Assembly (NCBI RefSeq): GCF_025370935.1
Contig: NC_133472.1
Coordinates: 39,629,474 to 39,693,473, forward strand
Reading direction: 5' to 3'
Origin: Choristoneura fumiferana
Lineage: Eukaryota > Arthropoda > Insecta > Lepidoptera > Tortricidae
Length of the DNA stretch: 64,000 nt
Part shown: piece after piece, positions 45,501-56,169 of the stretch
Numbering within the stretch: position 1 is the first letter of the stretch
How the letters are laid out: every line of letters starts with the position of its first letter
Program-made: the position numbers and the translations under genes
Notes under the pieces: model-generated
The model's input: only the letters and a program-made list of their open reading frames with translations
What the model was told of the DNA's origin: nothing
Databases searched by the model: none

Positions 45501-48500
45501 GCGACGGCGGCCAGTTCCTGCTCGATCTTGGCCTTGCTGCTGGACAGGTTTACGTTGATGACGGTGAGCTCGTTGATGCGGGTCGTGGCTTCCTCGTAGG
45601 ATTGCTCGACGCTGCGCTTAGCGCGGAGGGCCTGAGGGATACAGATGAAATGTGAAATACAGAATCAACCTCGAGAGACAAAGTTGCGGAGTAGGATAGT
45701 CGACATCGATGCCCTTGCATATGGCTTAGATAATGCATCAGTAGGCACTCCTGTCGCTGCAATAGTTTCTGGCCAAACTTTGTTGATGGCCTTCAAGCCG
45801 TAACGCCGAACGAAACGAGTGAAGATAAGTCCCAAGGGCTAATAGTGAAGTAGATTTAGAAGTATGTCGTATTTAACGTTTTTTTAAATAAAATTTTATG
45901 AAAAGGACAATGTATTTTTTGGTATTTAATGATAATAGTAAAGGCTAATGTGTTTTCCCATTTTACTCGACTGTCCGAACGAGGGTATTTTATTACTTAC
46001 CTGTTCGTAGTTGCCGCGGATCTCCTCAACCTCTCCGGTGAGGGACTGTATCCTGCGCTGCGCGACGCCGTACTGGTCGAGCGTCACCTGCAACTGCCTC
46101 TGGACCTCATCGTAGTGGGTCTGGATCTCAGTCAACTGTGGAAGAAGGCAGAGCGTCAGTATTTTCCAAAAAAACTCGTTATTTTGGGAAGGAATGTTGT
46201 CAATGAATAATACCACCATTCAGTGTGCTACGAAGCGTTGTACAGTCACCTGCATTACCTAATATCTTTCACAGCTGAGCATGCGAAAATATCTGACAAT
46301 ACACCCTATGGCCCTTGAAATAGAGTCGTATGAGTATTTATGCACGCTTTGCTGTGTTAGATATTTGGTGCTGGTGACTGGATCTTGTATAGCAATAGGA
46401 ATCTGTGACGTTACTCTGCTGTCTCAATCAATTATTTATTTATTTATTTCAAAAGAAAATAAAAATCGAATTTAATAACAAAACTAGTTCTGGTTTTCAG
46501 GACTAAAAATCGTTTATCTTGGTCTTGTTCTTAAGGATTTTTGAGAGATCAGCAGCGTTATCTATTGCTAACTGCTACTTAATTTCAGACTGCCGCACTG
46601 CCGTGTGAAAGGTGGACAACACTGAGAAAGCCCCGAAGTCATGAAGGTTTGCTACTAAACCTCAACCGACGACGAATTCGTCAGAGGATAGCAAATTAGA
46701 AGAGTTTTTTTCTTTGTTACAGCTTAAGACTGATACCCATGGTGTCACTATGTCGGATTGACAAGCCGTAAAAACTTTGATAAGACCAGATTTAGCATCG
46801 GTACCATCATTAGTTCTCATAACTAAAAACTCTGCTCAATATTTATTGTGGAGGTAATGAGGATGATGACTAAAAAAGGAAAGTGAATTTTGATCCTCTT
46901 ACCTGCAGCGACTGTTTCTTGATGGTCTTCTGCAGATCGATGTTGGTCTTGTTGGCGACATCCAGGCTGAGCTCCAGCTCAGTGATCTGGATCTGCAGCT
47001 TCTTCTTGATGCGAGTGACCTCGGTCTTCAACTTCGTCTCGGCCTCGACAACGCGAGCGTTCAGCTGTTCAATTTCAATGCTGGTCTGCTTGCTGGAAAT
47101 AAAAAGAATAATACTTTTAGTCTGTGCCAAATGAAACATAGGAAGTAGTTTATACACAGTTACAATTTTATCCTACAATTCTACTAGTAACTGAAATACA
47201 TAAAAATTAAACACTCCATCATTCAAATTTAATTCTTCTGAGAGACCTTTGTTCTGTGGTGGGTCGTCTATAGTTTGAGACGATGATGATAACAATGCTT
47301 GGTTAATGAAATGCCACAAGGATAAGGTTTTGTAATGGCCTACAAGTCAAATTGGTTCAATGCACATCCACAATCACGGAAACTCAAGTAAATTTAATTC
47401 TATTGCTCTTTTAGAAGGCATAAAAAACTCAGCAATGTAGATAAATAACAAAAAAAAGTAAATGTAATTGTACCTATATGAGATAGTTCTGTGTTTAAGG
47501 CTTTGAAATTTGTCTAATTACATCTAAACGTATAGTTTACAGTTACACAGTGAACAAGTGTTCCGTATGTATGAATAAATATTGTGTCCATGAAGTAATA
47601 CTAAAATAAATCACCTCGTGTCAATCATGATACTCGTATTCAAGTGCTCAAACTGCTTTAACGTTTCCTTTAATTCACCCAACGGTCGCAGATACGAATC
47701 GTCTATTATAGGCATCTCCTCTTTGATCCTCACAACGCAAGTCCTGGGAGACATCTCGCGGTAAGTCCTTACCGTCTCCTCACACTCAGTGACTCGCTTC
47801 TGAGAACTACTAGCAGCATGACTCTCGGACATAAAGTTTCTAGAAACTCTAGCAAGACTACGATCGATTTGGTCCTTTCGCGCCTGAGTATCCATTTTTC
47901 TAACATGCGCTTGATCCACATTCCTCCTACTCTCGTCTAGTAGAGTTTGAGCAATTGCCTTTGCAGATTTACCACGATACATCATCGCTTTGCCTTTTAA
48001 TTCAGCACCAACATTAACTTGTTTCTCGTAAAGCTCGAGCTCTTTCTCGATTTCATCCATCCTCTTCTTCTGACGTTCCGCCTTAATCTTTTCTCTGTTC
48101 ACTTTTATCTTTCTCGCTTTCACATTAACACTTTCAGCACCGACGTGTTTTGTCACGTTCATTGCTGCAGCTGCTGCTACCATCGTGACTGGCGCACGTT
48201 TCCGTACTTCAAATTTGTTGAGATCGCGTTTAGCTTGTTCTGAAATATCATGCGTGATTCGGGATAAGTCATCCTGAGAGTACGCGTTGACAGGTTTGTC
48301 GAATCGGTACTTTTCTAAACCTCTCTCGTTGTTCCATGGCAAGTGAGGAGGCTTAGCAGTGGAGCCATGCTCCTTAGCAGATATATAATCTATCATGGGC
48401 TGGTAGAAGTTGATCCCGTAGCCGTAATTGTCTTCGTAGACGGCGGTGGGTGGACGGTTCCATTTGTAAGTAGGCACTTTGACCGCGGCATTATGACCGA

Positions 48501-51419
48501 TCGCGAGATTAACGTTTCGATTGAATATCGGCAAGCGAGCGTCGCCAGAGGCCGAGGTCGATTAATTAGGTCCGCTATAAACGCGACCACGTCTTTTGTA
48601 CATTTTAACTAGTAACAGTGTGCCAAAATTCTAATATGAACACCTAAATTAGTCACCAATGGGACAGCTAGTTAAATATAAATGGTATCCGTGCAATAAT
48701 TGAAGATAAATTCAGGTGTGACGCTTTTGGAGTTGCTCCGGAACATGCCACTCATATGTTGTTCCAGTCAAATCTGATTGCATTATGGATGTATGTTTCT
48801 TGGAACGGAGTATTGTGTAAATTCGTGTATTGTATTGCTCCAATTTGAGTGTAATTTATTATATATTGGCGGTGATCCAGTCATATGTGTGTCATGGATT
48901 ATTGTTGAGGTTTGTCAGCCGCGTGTTAGGGTGACAGGCGTCACTCACTGCGAGGGGGAGGGGAGAGTGCTGAGAGACGAAACACTTAGTTCGAGTTGGC
49001 TCTTGAGGGGCGGAGTGGCTTGTCTTGTGTATTCCGTGTAAACATCATGCACCAAGTCGTGCATGAAGGGTGTGTATTTACTTTGATTATCTACAAGTTT
49101 TTCAAGATGTTCATCTTTATAGACTGGCCCATCATGTTTTACTCAAACGATATCTTACCATGCTGTCCTCATACGTCATAACTAACTTTTATCACCATCC
49201 CTTTCTGTCCAGCACTTACCGGATGGACTCGATCTCCTCGTCCTTCTCTGCAGACGGCGTTCAGCTTCATGGCGGAACTGGCCAAATTCGGAGGCCAGCC
49301 TTTGGGCACGCTGCTCCTCAGCTTTGCGGCCCTGATGAAAAACAAAAGATGATTATGGGTAAGGACCTTGACTATTTCTATGAATGATGACGCTTGAGCT
49401 TTGATTTTAGAATATATTTTAGGTAGATTCTATTTTATGATGCCCGTACTAGGCACTAGGCTCGGGACTCTAGAGCTGGCGGTTATCTCGCGCAAGAAGC
49501 GGCTAGCTGCGGTGGAGTAGCCCATCTCTCTGAGAGGGTTACCTTGACGGTTCCTAACGATGTATGGGGTTGATTGCCTATAAAATTGGGTAACGAAGGT
49601 CTCAAGTGGCACCTCTTTTAATTCTACCTATCTTCTAGGCATGGCGTTATTTATTTTTTGAATGCTTGGTTTCGTACTGAGGGTGTAAACATAGCGGAAA
49701 GGATCGAGTGGTTTGTTCGTAATCATATAAATTGTAATTTAACTGAAGGTCGTGCCAAGGTCTGCAGCTCTCTAACTCCTTTTAATCTAAACATGTCTTT
49801 AAAGGGCATAGCTTTAATTTATTTTTTGACGCAGCTAACAAGCTTCTCGATTGGAGGGACAACGATTGTACTTCGATATATATAGAATGTGGACTTAAAT
49901 TGTTATGAGAAAACTACTGGGTCATTATATCTGTATGTGAAGTTGTAATTTCTGATTCTGCTTTGCGAACTTTTAATAAGTCAGTGATAATGTGGAGTTT
50001 ATGACATTAATGTGCCGTCTTACTAAGAACCGAAAATAATTACTTGTTTACCTTCGTTATTTAATAACGCAGACGAATTCATGCCAATTGAGAAGATGGC
50101 CATGAAACTATGCACTATTGAATAAAGCTGGAAGTGAAATTATGAGTACCATGATTGCATAAGTTGCGGAATTTGACAAAAAGTAAATTTGGAAAAAAAA
50201 ACATTTTCAACCAAGTTAATACGCGGGTAAAACATTTAAAGTAAATTTAGATATAGCGCTAAGTGTGAGTTTGAATCGCGCTTGAGAGTGCCATACACCT
50301 TTCTGTAAGCCGTCCGAAACGGACGGTTCATGAAGCGATAACAACAGCGCGAACCAAAGGGGGGGGTAATAGAAAAAATGAAGGATTAAACGTACACGTG
50401 AATTTGAAAAACCTTCTAAAAAATTTACAAAATAAAAAAGCAATCTTTTGCCTGCTTTGCCACGGTGTAGGTATTATTTTTAGTGACCCCCCTCCAAAAT
50501 TTCAGGCTGCGACTGCGCCTGACAACAATAGGGCTTCGTTTATGTACGAAACCCTAATAAATATAGTATTTTTTTTTTATGAACATACAAATTGTCAGGT
50601 AAATTATACCAATCAATACTAGCTGCTTTGTATATACTAAAGAGTATAAAAATATTCTAATAAAAGAACAAGATAGGAAATCTGGCAGCGTTAAATGATT
50701 TAGCAATTTGTTGCTGAGCGGCTGCCAAAATATAATAGCTAACGTGGAAGGTCTGTAGCCTATCTCACTCTCTGGCCCATAAACTATCTCTATGCCAAAA
50801 ATTACGTTGATCCGTCGCTCCCTTACGGCGTGAAAGACGGACAAACATACACACAAAACACACACTCTCGCATTTATAATATTATAGTATGGATAGTCGA
50901 TTAAAGTTCCGTGTACATTTTTACTAAGGATTGACGTCACGGGCTCGTGAATCTTGACGCGCTTCATTTTTGTCATTTTAGAAACAAAATAAGAAATAAA
51001 TGTCGAATATTTTCTGATTATCTAACTGACGGACTTTTTTTATCTAAGAATCTTCACATCTCTCTGAATCTCCAAAAGAATACCCAATTTTCTTCAAATC
51101 TAATCCTTATATTCATCGAATCACATGACGTCCCCTGGCAAGTTCGTATGTGACACTCAGCGCTATTGCGGTCAGCATTTGCCACACTTAAATATCAAAA
51201 AGAATCTTGAAAAAAAGCGGCAGTGGCTCCCTGCGAGGGGGTTCTACCGACTGTCACGTACAAACTTGTCAAAGTATAGATGGGTACTTACAGCTTCAGC
51301 CTCCTTGTAGGCGGCGGTGAGTTCCTCACGCTCGTTCTCGAGACGGCGCAGCTCGATTTCGAGCTCGTGGAGACGGCGAGTCAACTCGGTCAGGTTACCG
51401 CGGGCGTCGTGCAAGTCAT
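42369..51419 (-). CDS. Prm: Paramyosin, 3' part of the gene (exons for the C-terminal half)
   Basis: Paramyosin forms the core of invertebrate thick filaments as a parallel two-stranded coiled coil on which myosin packs. Eight exons on the minus strand (51,292-51,419; 49,220-49,331; 46,903-47,092; 46,001-46,135; 45,437-45,631; 44,168-44,263; 43,213-43,494; 42,369-42,566) give a continuous heptad-rich rod that I recognise as insect paramyosin from stretches such as LHELEIELRRLENEREELTA and KQTSIEIEQLNARVVEAETK. The product ends with the short non-helical tail HRTFVTTSTVPGSQVY. All junctions are GT-AG and phases agree, except for one missing base in the second exon. About 444 codons of a protein usually near 880 residues are present. 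The 5' exons are not found between 51.4 kb and the right edge, so they are off-window or lost at the gap. Confidence 0.93.
43213..43494 (-). CDS. Prm: Paramyosin/miniparamyosin shared exon (NMSVRLEEVEANAIV)
   Basis: 94 codons in phase 0, acceptor GATTTCCAG, donor GAACAG|GTACGC. Contains GGKRIISKLEARMKDMELE and RHAETIKILRKKERQLKEV, hallmark paramyosin rod sequence, and ends YKRQLTEQ. Confidence 0.95.
43696..43835. mobile_element. Harbinger-like hairpin MITE (GTTTCACCATCC), copy 1
   Basis: CCCCTGCTTCACCATCCATT to TGGGTGGTGAAACATCCCC, TTA on both sides. GATGCCGTCTC and GAGACGGCATC form an inner stem. In a paramyosin intron. Confidence 0.78.
44168..44263 (-). CDS. Prm: Paramyosin/miniparamyosin shared exon (TELKHTVEILHEEQ)
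   Basis: 32 codons in phase 0, acceptor CTCTTTCTAG, donor GTCAAG|GTAAAG. Reads TELKHTVEILHEEQERIVKI and ends KKSLEIEVK. Confidence 0.93.
44571..44997. mobile_element. AATGAGGGCTATCG MITE, copy 1
   Basis: 14-bp inverted ends AATGAGGGCTATCG/CGATAGCCCTCATT bound 427 bp. Interior nearly identical to 60,647-61,067, indicating recent movement. The 61-codon frame inside is not convincing as a gene. Confidence 0.85.
45026..45214. mobile_element. Shorter relative of the AATGAGGG MITE
   Basis: AATGAGGGTT at the left and CTCTCATT at the right; shares GCGTGAGGTC/ATCGTGAGGTC and GCCATCTAGY motifs. It lies 29 bp from copy 1. Confidence 0.55.
45258..45372 (+). repeat. Second copy of the ATCATCGATAGTATCGA repeat
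   Basis: CGCACACTGAAGCTACCAAA to TACTTTCAAGAATTGAACTG, in a paramyosin intron. Confidence 0.6.
45437..45631 (-). CDS. Prm: Paramyosin/miniparamyosin shared exon (ALRAKRSVEQSYEEA)
   Basis: 65 codons, phase 0 at both ends, acceptor TATCCCTCAG, donor GTCCAG|GTGAGT. Contains INELTVINVNLSSSKAKIEQ and ends ADERYQRVQ. It has no internal Met, so it is easily missed by ATG-based ORF scans. Confidence 0.93.
46001..46135 (-). CDS. Prm: Paramyosin/miniparamyosin shared exon (LTEIQTHYDEVQRQ)
   Basis: Exactly 45 codons in phase 0, acceptor CTTCTTCCACAG, donor GAACAG|GTAAGTAA. Coiled-coil sequence ending EIRGNYEQ. Confidence 0.94.
46239..46381 (+). mobile_element. TGTACAGTCACC MITE, copy 2
   Basis: TGTACAGTCACCTGCATTAC to GGTGCTGGTGACTG, in a paramyosin intron. 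Confidence 0.65.
46903..47092 (-). CDS. Prm: Paramyosin exon; first exon shared with miniparamyosin
   Basis: Acceptor TTTATTTCCAG, donor CTGCAG|GTAAGA. One base completes the split codon, then 63 codons (KQTSIEIEQLNARV...KKQSLQ). The same acceptor accepts CG from the paramyosin exon (Arg) or AG from the miniparamyosin exon (Ser). Confidence 0.94.
47615..48534 (-). CDS. Prm: Miniparamyosin-specific N-terminal exon
   Basis: An internal alternative exon within a paramyosin intron. The frame is open from after a TAA (48,562-48,564) to the donor ACGAG|GTGATT at 47,615. The final AG plus C of the next exon gives Ser, so ...SIMIDT-S-KQTSIEIE continues into the shared rod. The first about 100 residues (YEDNYGYGINFYQPMIDYI, PHLPWNNERGLEKYR) are non-helical, as expected for the unique head of this isoform. 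The rest is Lys/Glu-rich and partly helical (KIKAERQKKRMDEIEKELE). In flies miniparamyosin comes from an internal promoter and sits at the M-line and filament ends. No in-frame ATG precedes the conserved-looking head: the codon at 48,532-48,534 is TTG, and the first ATG, at 48,394-48,396, lies inside YQPMIDY. The exact start is therefore unresolved. Confidence 0.85.
49220..49331 (-). CDS. Prm: Paramyosin exon with a one-base deletion
   Basis: Acceptor TTTTTCATCAG, donor ATCCG|GTAAGT. It reads GRKAEEQRAQRLASEFGQFR... correctly for 27 codons. Then a base is missing between 49,250 and 49,251 (CTGCAGAG where a Leu-Ala-Glu reading needs one more base). After it the paramyosin frame (EKDEEIESI) resumes and ends with CG, completed to Arg by the next exon. 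The exon is 112 nt where 113 fits both flanking phases. A sequencing or assembly error is the likeliest cause. Confidence 0.9.
49332..51291 (-). other. Paramyosin intron
   Basis: GTAAGTACCC at the 5' end and TTTTTCATCAG at the 3' end. Holds a truncated Lep1 Helitron and several chance ORFs, none with exon signals. Confidence 0.8.
50750..50896 (-). mobile_element. Lep1-type Helitron, 3'-truncated, inverted
   Basis: Inverse of ACTATAATATTATAAATGCG and TTTCACGCCGTAAGGGAGCG; the CTAGT end is lost. Lies in a paramyosin intron. Confidence 0.75.
51292..51419 (-). CDS. Prm: Paramyosin exon (LHDARGNLTELTRRLHELEI)
   Basis: Acceptor CCCCCACAG, donor GCT|GTAAGTAC. Two leading bases finish an Asp or Asn codon from the missing upstream exon; 42 codons follow and end in phase 0 (KEAEA). 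Strong coiled-coil pattern, full of Leu, Glu and Arg. Confidence 0.92.
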
Positions 51420-51832
51420 CTGTGGGGGGATGGATCTTATCAGCATCTCGTCTAACCCCCTTTCTTATGGACAATTACTATGGCTCTCATAAGTATTTCG
51501 TCTAACCCCCCTTTTTAATGGAAACTTGCTAAGAATCTCATAGACATATCCTCTAACCCTCGAGCGTTTCAACCACCTCGTTTGCGTGGTCTCATTTTTT
51601 ATGAACGGGCCGTAAAATTTTATTGTCTTTTCGATTATTTTTTAGACGTTCCTCTACTAGATAAACTTACTGAAAACTGTAACAGAATCTTCCACCATGT
51701 CATCAAAAAAATGCCCACGAAAATCATACGGAAAAATACCCGCGACGCTAATAAATTCCTTTGGTATTTAATATTATTGTCTTTATTTGTTATTTTGAAA
51801 TATATTAAGACTTTGTCAGACACAGACCCAAC

Positions 51833-51932
51833 NNNNNNNNNNNNNNNNNNNNNNNNNNNNNNNNNNNNNNNNNNNNNNNNNNNNNNNNNNNNNNNNNNNN
51901 NNNNNNNNNNNNNNNNNNNNNNNNNNNNNNNN
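51833..51932. other. Assembly gap of 100 N
   Basis: Exactly 100 Ns, a conventional size for an unknown gap. It lies 413 bp upstream of the most 5' visible paramyosin exon, so missing paramyosin exons could be hidden here. The ORF that runs through it is not meaningful. Confidence 0.99.
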
Positions 51933-51974
51933 CGTCAAAAACCTTTAAAAGTTGAAAAATCCTCCGGTATTAAT

Positions 51975-52272
51975 GGTCCTGCCGGATTTGCAGGTGGTAG
52001 GACCTTGTGCAAGGTCCGCCCGGATTGCTACCACCATCTTGCTCGCTAATCCTGCCGTGAAGCAGCAGTGCTTGCACTGTTGTGTTTCGGCGTGGAGAGT
52101 AAGACAGCCGGTGAAATTACTGGCACTTGAGGTATCCCATCTTAGGCCTCCAGGTTGGCAACGCATTTGTAATACCCCTGGTGTTGCAGATGTTTATGGG
52201 CGGTGGTGCTCTCTTACCATCAGGAGACCAACTTGCTCGTTTGCCATCCAGTCGAATAAAAAAAAAAAATAT
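51975..52272 (+). mobile_element. SINE type C, longest copy
   Basis: GCCGGATTTGCAGGTGGTAG at the start, TTGAGGTATCCCATCTTAGG in the middle, TGCTCGTTTGCCATCCAGTC and an A-run at the end. It begins 43 bp after the assembly gap, which may have broken there because of the repeat. Confidence 0.75.
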
Positions 52273-53080
52273 ATTAAGCAAAGCCCTGCGCAGGACGTGA
52301 CACTAGTGCAAACCTCCATGGCAACTTCAGTTCTATTTACATTTTATCGCCATGACAGATCATGATCAATACATGCCAATACCTATAGATAACATGATAT
52401 TATTTATTAGTAACAGTGACGATATTTAATCGATATTTCCAAAATTGTAATTGAAATAATACTGATGAAAATTGTTCACGGTTTTGTGCTAGTGCTGCAC
52501 TCTGATGGAAGAAAATTGCAGTAATATTCTCTATAGTCATTACGTAGTTCAATATCTCAAAAATGGCTGACACAATTTAATTAAAATTAGCTAAAAACCA
52601 TTCCGACGAAACCGCAGTCGATTAAAAAAGTTGTATCGCAATTGGTCCATCCGTTTGAAATCCACAGACAGACAAAGAGACAGACAGACGTTGGCGTCAA
52701 ATTTATAACAGGGGTTAAAAGATGAGGACTTAACATTCATACTTTGACTCTACAGGAGACTATACACAACTAGTGTTGACTACAAAAATCGCTAGTGCGG
52801 CAAGGTTCTAAACTAGTTCCGTAATACCTGTAATATAGAACGTTGTAATAGTTACCGTCGTGTCAGAAACGTACCGAGTGTCCGTTCGAGACTGTTCTCG
52901 GTCTATTGTGTAAGATTTGCCTTATTGCTTGGTAGGGTGTGGTTGCTGTGATAGCGGCTATCGAACTTCATTATTTGCAACACACGTAATTCAAACAAAT
53001 TTGTAACAATTACAACAAAAACAAGTAAAATACTAGGTTAACAACAAAGGTTAATAGTTATATTTGTAACTTTCCGAGAA
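52273..53080. other. Non-coding, nothing recognised
   Basis: Includes a GACAGACAAAGAGACAGACA tract near 52,666. No paramyosin exon was found here or elsewhere to the right of the gap. Confidence 0.5.
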
Positions 53081-53316
53081 CCTCTGAGTTTTTCGAAATT
53101 CATGTGCGGAGTTACATTTGAAATTTACCACGACTTTACGGTGAAGGAAAACATCGTGAAGAAACCTGCACAAATCTGCGAAGCAATTCAATGGTGTGTG
53201 TGAAGTTCCTAATCCGCACTGGGCCCGCGTGGGAACTACGGTCCAAGCCCTCTCATTCTGAGGGGAGGCCTGTGCCCAGCAGTGGGACGTATACGTATGT
53301 AGGCTGGGATGATGAT
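53081..53316 (+). mobile_element. SINE type B, nearly full length
   Basis: GTGAAGGAAAACATCGTGAA, AATCCGCACTGGGCCCGCGT and AGCAGTGGGACGTATACG then GATGATGAT. Confidence 0.78.
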
Positions 53317-54833
53317 CTTTTCTTTTACTTGAATATATATTTTCTTTTCGTTCCTTGATAGTCAAAGGAAAAATTGTTATACCGTCAACTTTGCAGTTAG
53401 TGCTCTTCTAATACGGAAACACGTTGACACGGAAATAAATATTCGAATTAGGTACTATCTGTACTAATTATTTTCCTTTGAACTACTGAACGGTAATAAA
53501 CTTGTAGTTATTTATGGTGATGCTTTGTAAGACTCAAAAGTTAATGGGGACTTAAGACTATGTATGTTGCGCATATGGATTCGTCGTTAAACATTTCAAC
53601 TTTTTAGGTCCAAGCGTTCGACGTTAATGAATCAATCGGATCTTGGGATTAAACATGGTTCGCGTAAAAAAGTAAGGATAAAAAGGGGCCTTTCTGTTAT
53701 TTTGGAAGTTCAGCTGTACCTACCAAACTACTTCCAAATCTGTCAATTTTAGCGTGAAAAAGTCAACAAACACACAATCTTCAACATTTATAATATAAGC
53801 AGGATTTAATTAATATTAGATAAGGAGCAGAAGGACTAAAAATCTAATCGCTAACAGTAGCGCCGCACCCCGCCCTCAGGCCCCGTTTATAAGCGCTTGG
53901 GCAAATCGCTAATGTGAGACCATTAGAATTTATGAAATCACGCCATCTGTTGAGACACGGCCGTTTCCTTTGCCGTAAACTGTAATAATGCCATTGATTT
54001 CTTATCTAAGTAAATACCATATACCAACACCAACTTATTATTAAGTAAAGCACCTTCAACATGGTATAATACATTATTGTAAATTATTGCTAGCAACAAA
54101 AACTTACGTTAGATATTATCTAAGGTAAGTATCTTTTTTGCTGACTCTATTTGCATTGTCAGCTAAACAACATTTTAATACCGCATATTAAGTCGTACAC
54201 ACAAATCAGAAATCATGTAATTATCTCTTTTTAGATGAACTGTCAAGCTAATAGTGCGCCCTTGGGCACTTGTCCCAACGCCGACGATAAACGAGAAGCG
54301 AGCAGAGCTACAAACTATAACTAACTATAAGAAGAAGAACTAAGAGAAGAACGAATGATCGTTAGTTGTGTAGCTGGGCTATAAGTAAGTATAGTGCGAC
54401 AAGCGATTCGATTTCGATTCGAGTAACTGAATTTAGAACTAGTGCACTGGAGAGTAAAATGACCGCTGTTTGTGCTCGCGGCATGAGTTCAGACATCGCT
54501 GACGGAGTTTTGTGTTTTAAGAACTCTTGTCGCTGCTAAAAACTAGTGGAGCGAGAGTCCTCGCCGGCAGTGTGAACAACCAGCGCTCAACTATTATTAT
54601 GAGTGTCTCTTTTATTAAGACGGGACCTAGATCTCTTGTCCAATTCTTAAGCGAGAAAATAGTCGATAATTAATCGCATCCTCGCTGGCGGTAGAACAAG
54701 TGCCTAATTATCTTCTGTGTTCCATCGTGGATAAAATGTCTACCGAACAAACCAAGTGTTAAGATTACGAGCAAAATGTTAAAAACAAGAATACTGACAC
54801 AATACATTACAAAACAACACCTAGGGCCTGTTC

Positions 54834-54964
54834 AACACATTGTCGACTAACTTTAAGTTTCAGTTAAAAGTAATGCCGTCTTTGTTTATTCGGACAAAAC
54901 AAACAAAGACGGCATTGCTGATATCCGTCACTTAAATTAAGTCGTCTAGTGGTGAAACAGGCCC
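54834..54964. mobile_element. Harbinger-like hairpin MITE, copy 2
   Basis: GGGCCTGTTCAACACATTG to TAGTGGTGAAACAGGCCC; inner stem AATGCCGTCTTTGTTT with its inverse. Confidence 0.75.
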
Positions 54965-55045
54965 TAATCTTATTTGAATTCCTGCATTGCCAGATTTCCT
55001 TTTTAGCAAAACAATAATACGTGATATGCTACTAAATGTTCCAAT

Positions 55046-55117
55046 AAGGTCGGTGTCACACGGCGTAAGAAGTGTGATTGTAAAGGGGAAGTGTAACAGT
55101 TCGTGTGAGCTGGCCTT
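55046..55117. repeat. Short inverted-repeat element
   Basis: AAGGTCGGTGTCACACG and CGTGTGAGCTGGCCTT, 72 bp in all. Confidence 0.5.
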
Positions 55118-55926
55118 AATCGCTAATAATATATGAAAACTGGCGTATGCTGCTGTTATGATTTAAATAAATAAATAAATATCATGGCACAATTGACACC
55201 AATTAGCAATATTTTAGATACTTTTATGCTTTTTTTAATCGTGTTCAAAAAAAGGAGGTTATTAGTTAATTTTTCATGTTTGGTCCCGATCCGAAAATTT
55301 GTTTTTTGTTTAAAAAGGTATACCTACTTTTGAGGTGGTATCGTGGCCAGCTAGCCAAGGAGTGCGGGGAGAAATTGAGGGAACTCTTACACTATAACAT
55401 TTACAATCTTTGAATTTGTTTTTGTTATATTCTGGGTGTATACCTTTTATGCACAAAAGGGACAAGAGAGAATAATTGAGAATAATAAAACAAAAACAAT
55501 TGAAGGCACTCACAAAAATGTTACTACAAAACAAAACAACTGAAACCTATCAACACACACCAATTCTTTGTGTGTGTTATATTCATACAGACATTCGATA
55601 TTTGCAACACGAACGTGTAACACCATTATAATCAGTCTTTATTACATCTCGGCGTTGCATCTGACATCATTATGTCTTCATTTGTTTTGTAACATTGACA
55701 TTCAACGTTGCAGTTGCGGCGAGCGTAGATGGGCATCGTCATGGTGTGGTTGTTTTGTTTTGTATTTTATAAAGGCAATGTTGAAACTAGATGTTACTTA
55801 TCTCTATGGTTTAAGTGGCTCACTCGTAGTGATGGGTACTCAGCGAATCAGTGGATGCCGGAGAAACGGTTAGCGATGTCAAAGCAGACCAAAATATCGA
55901 TTTATGGATTAACATTAAGTAAAATC

Positions 55927-56160
55927 CCACTAATATTATAAATGCGAAAGTTTGCTTGTCTGTTTGTTTATTTGTTACCTCTTCACGTTTAAACCACTGA
56001 ACCGATTTAGATGAAATTCAGTATATAAACAGTATGAGTCCCGGAGATCCTTCCGAAAGGATATTCCGGAAGGATAGTTTTTATCCCGGAAAATTTCATA
56101 GTTCCCGCGGGATAGCGAAAAACGAATTCTGCGCAGACGGAGCCGCGGGTAGCGGCTAGT
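55927..56160 (+). mobile_element. Lep1-type Helitron, full length
   Basis: CACTAATATTATAAATGCGA to GGAGCCGCGGGTAGCGGCTAGT. It also contains a perfect CCGGAAGG/CCTTCCGG-like self-complement. Confidence 0.75.
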
Positions 56161-56169
56161 TACTATCTA

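Noticed and set aside
51582..52049. 155-codon ORF crossing the run of Ns
   Set aside because: It exists only because Ns translate as X; the right half is SINE sequence.
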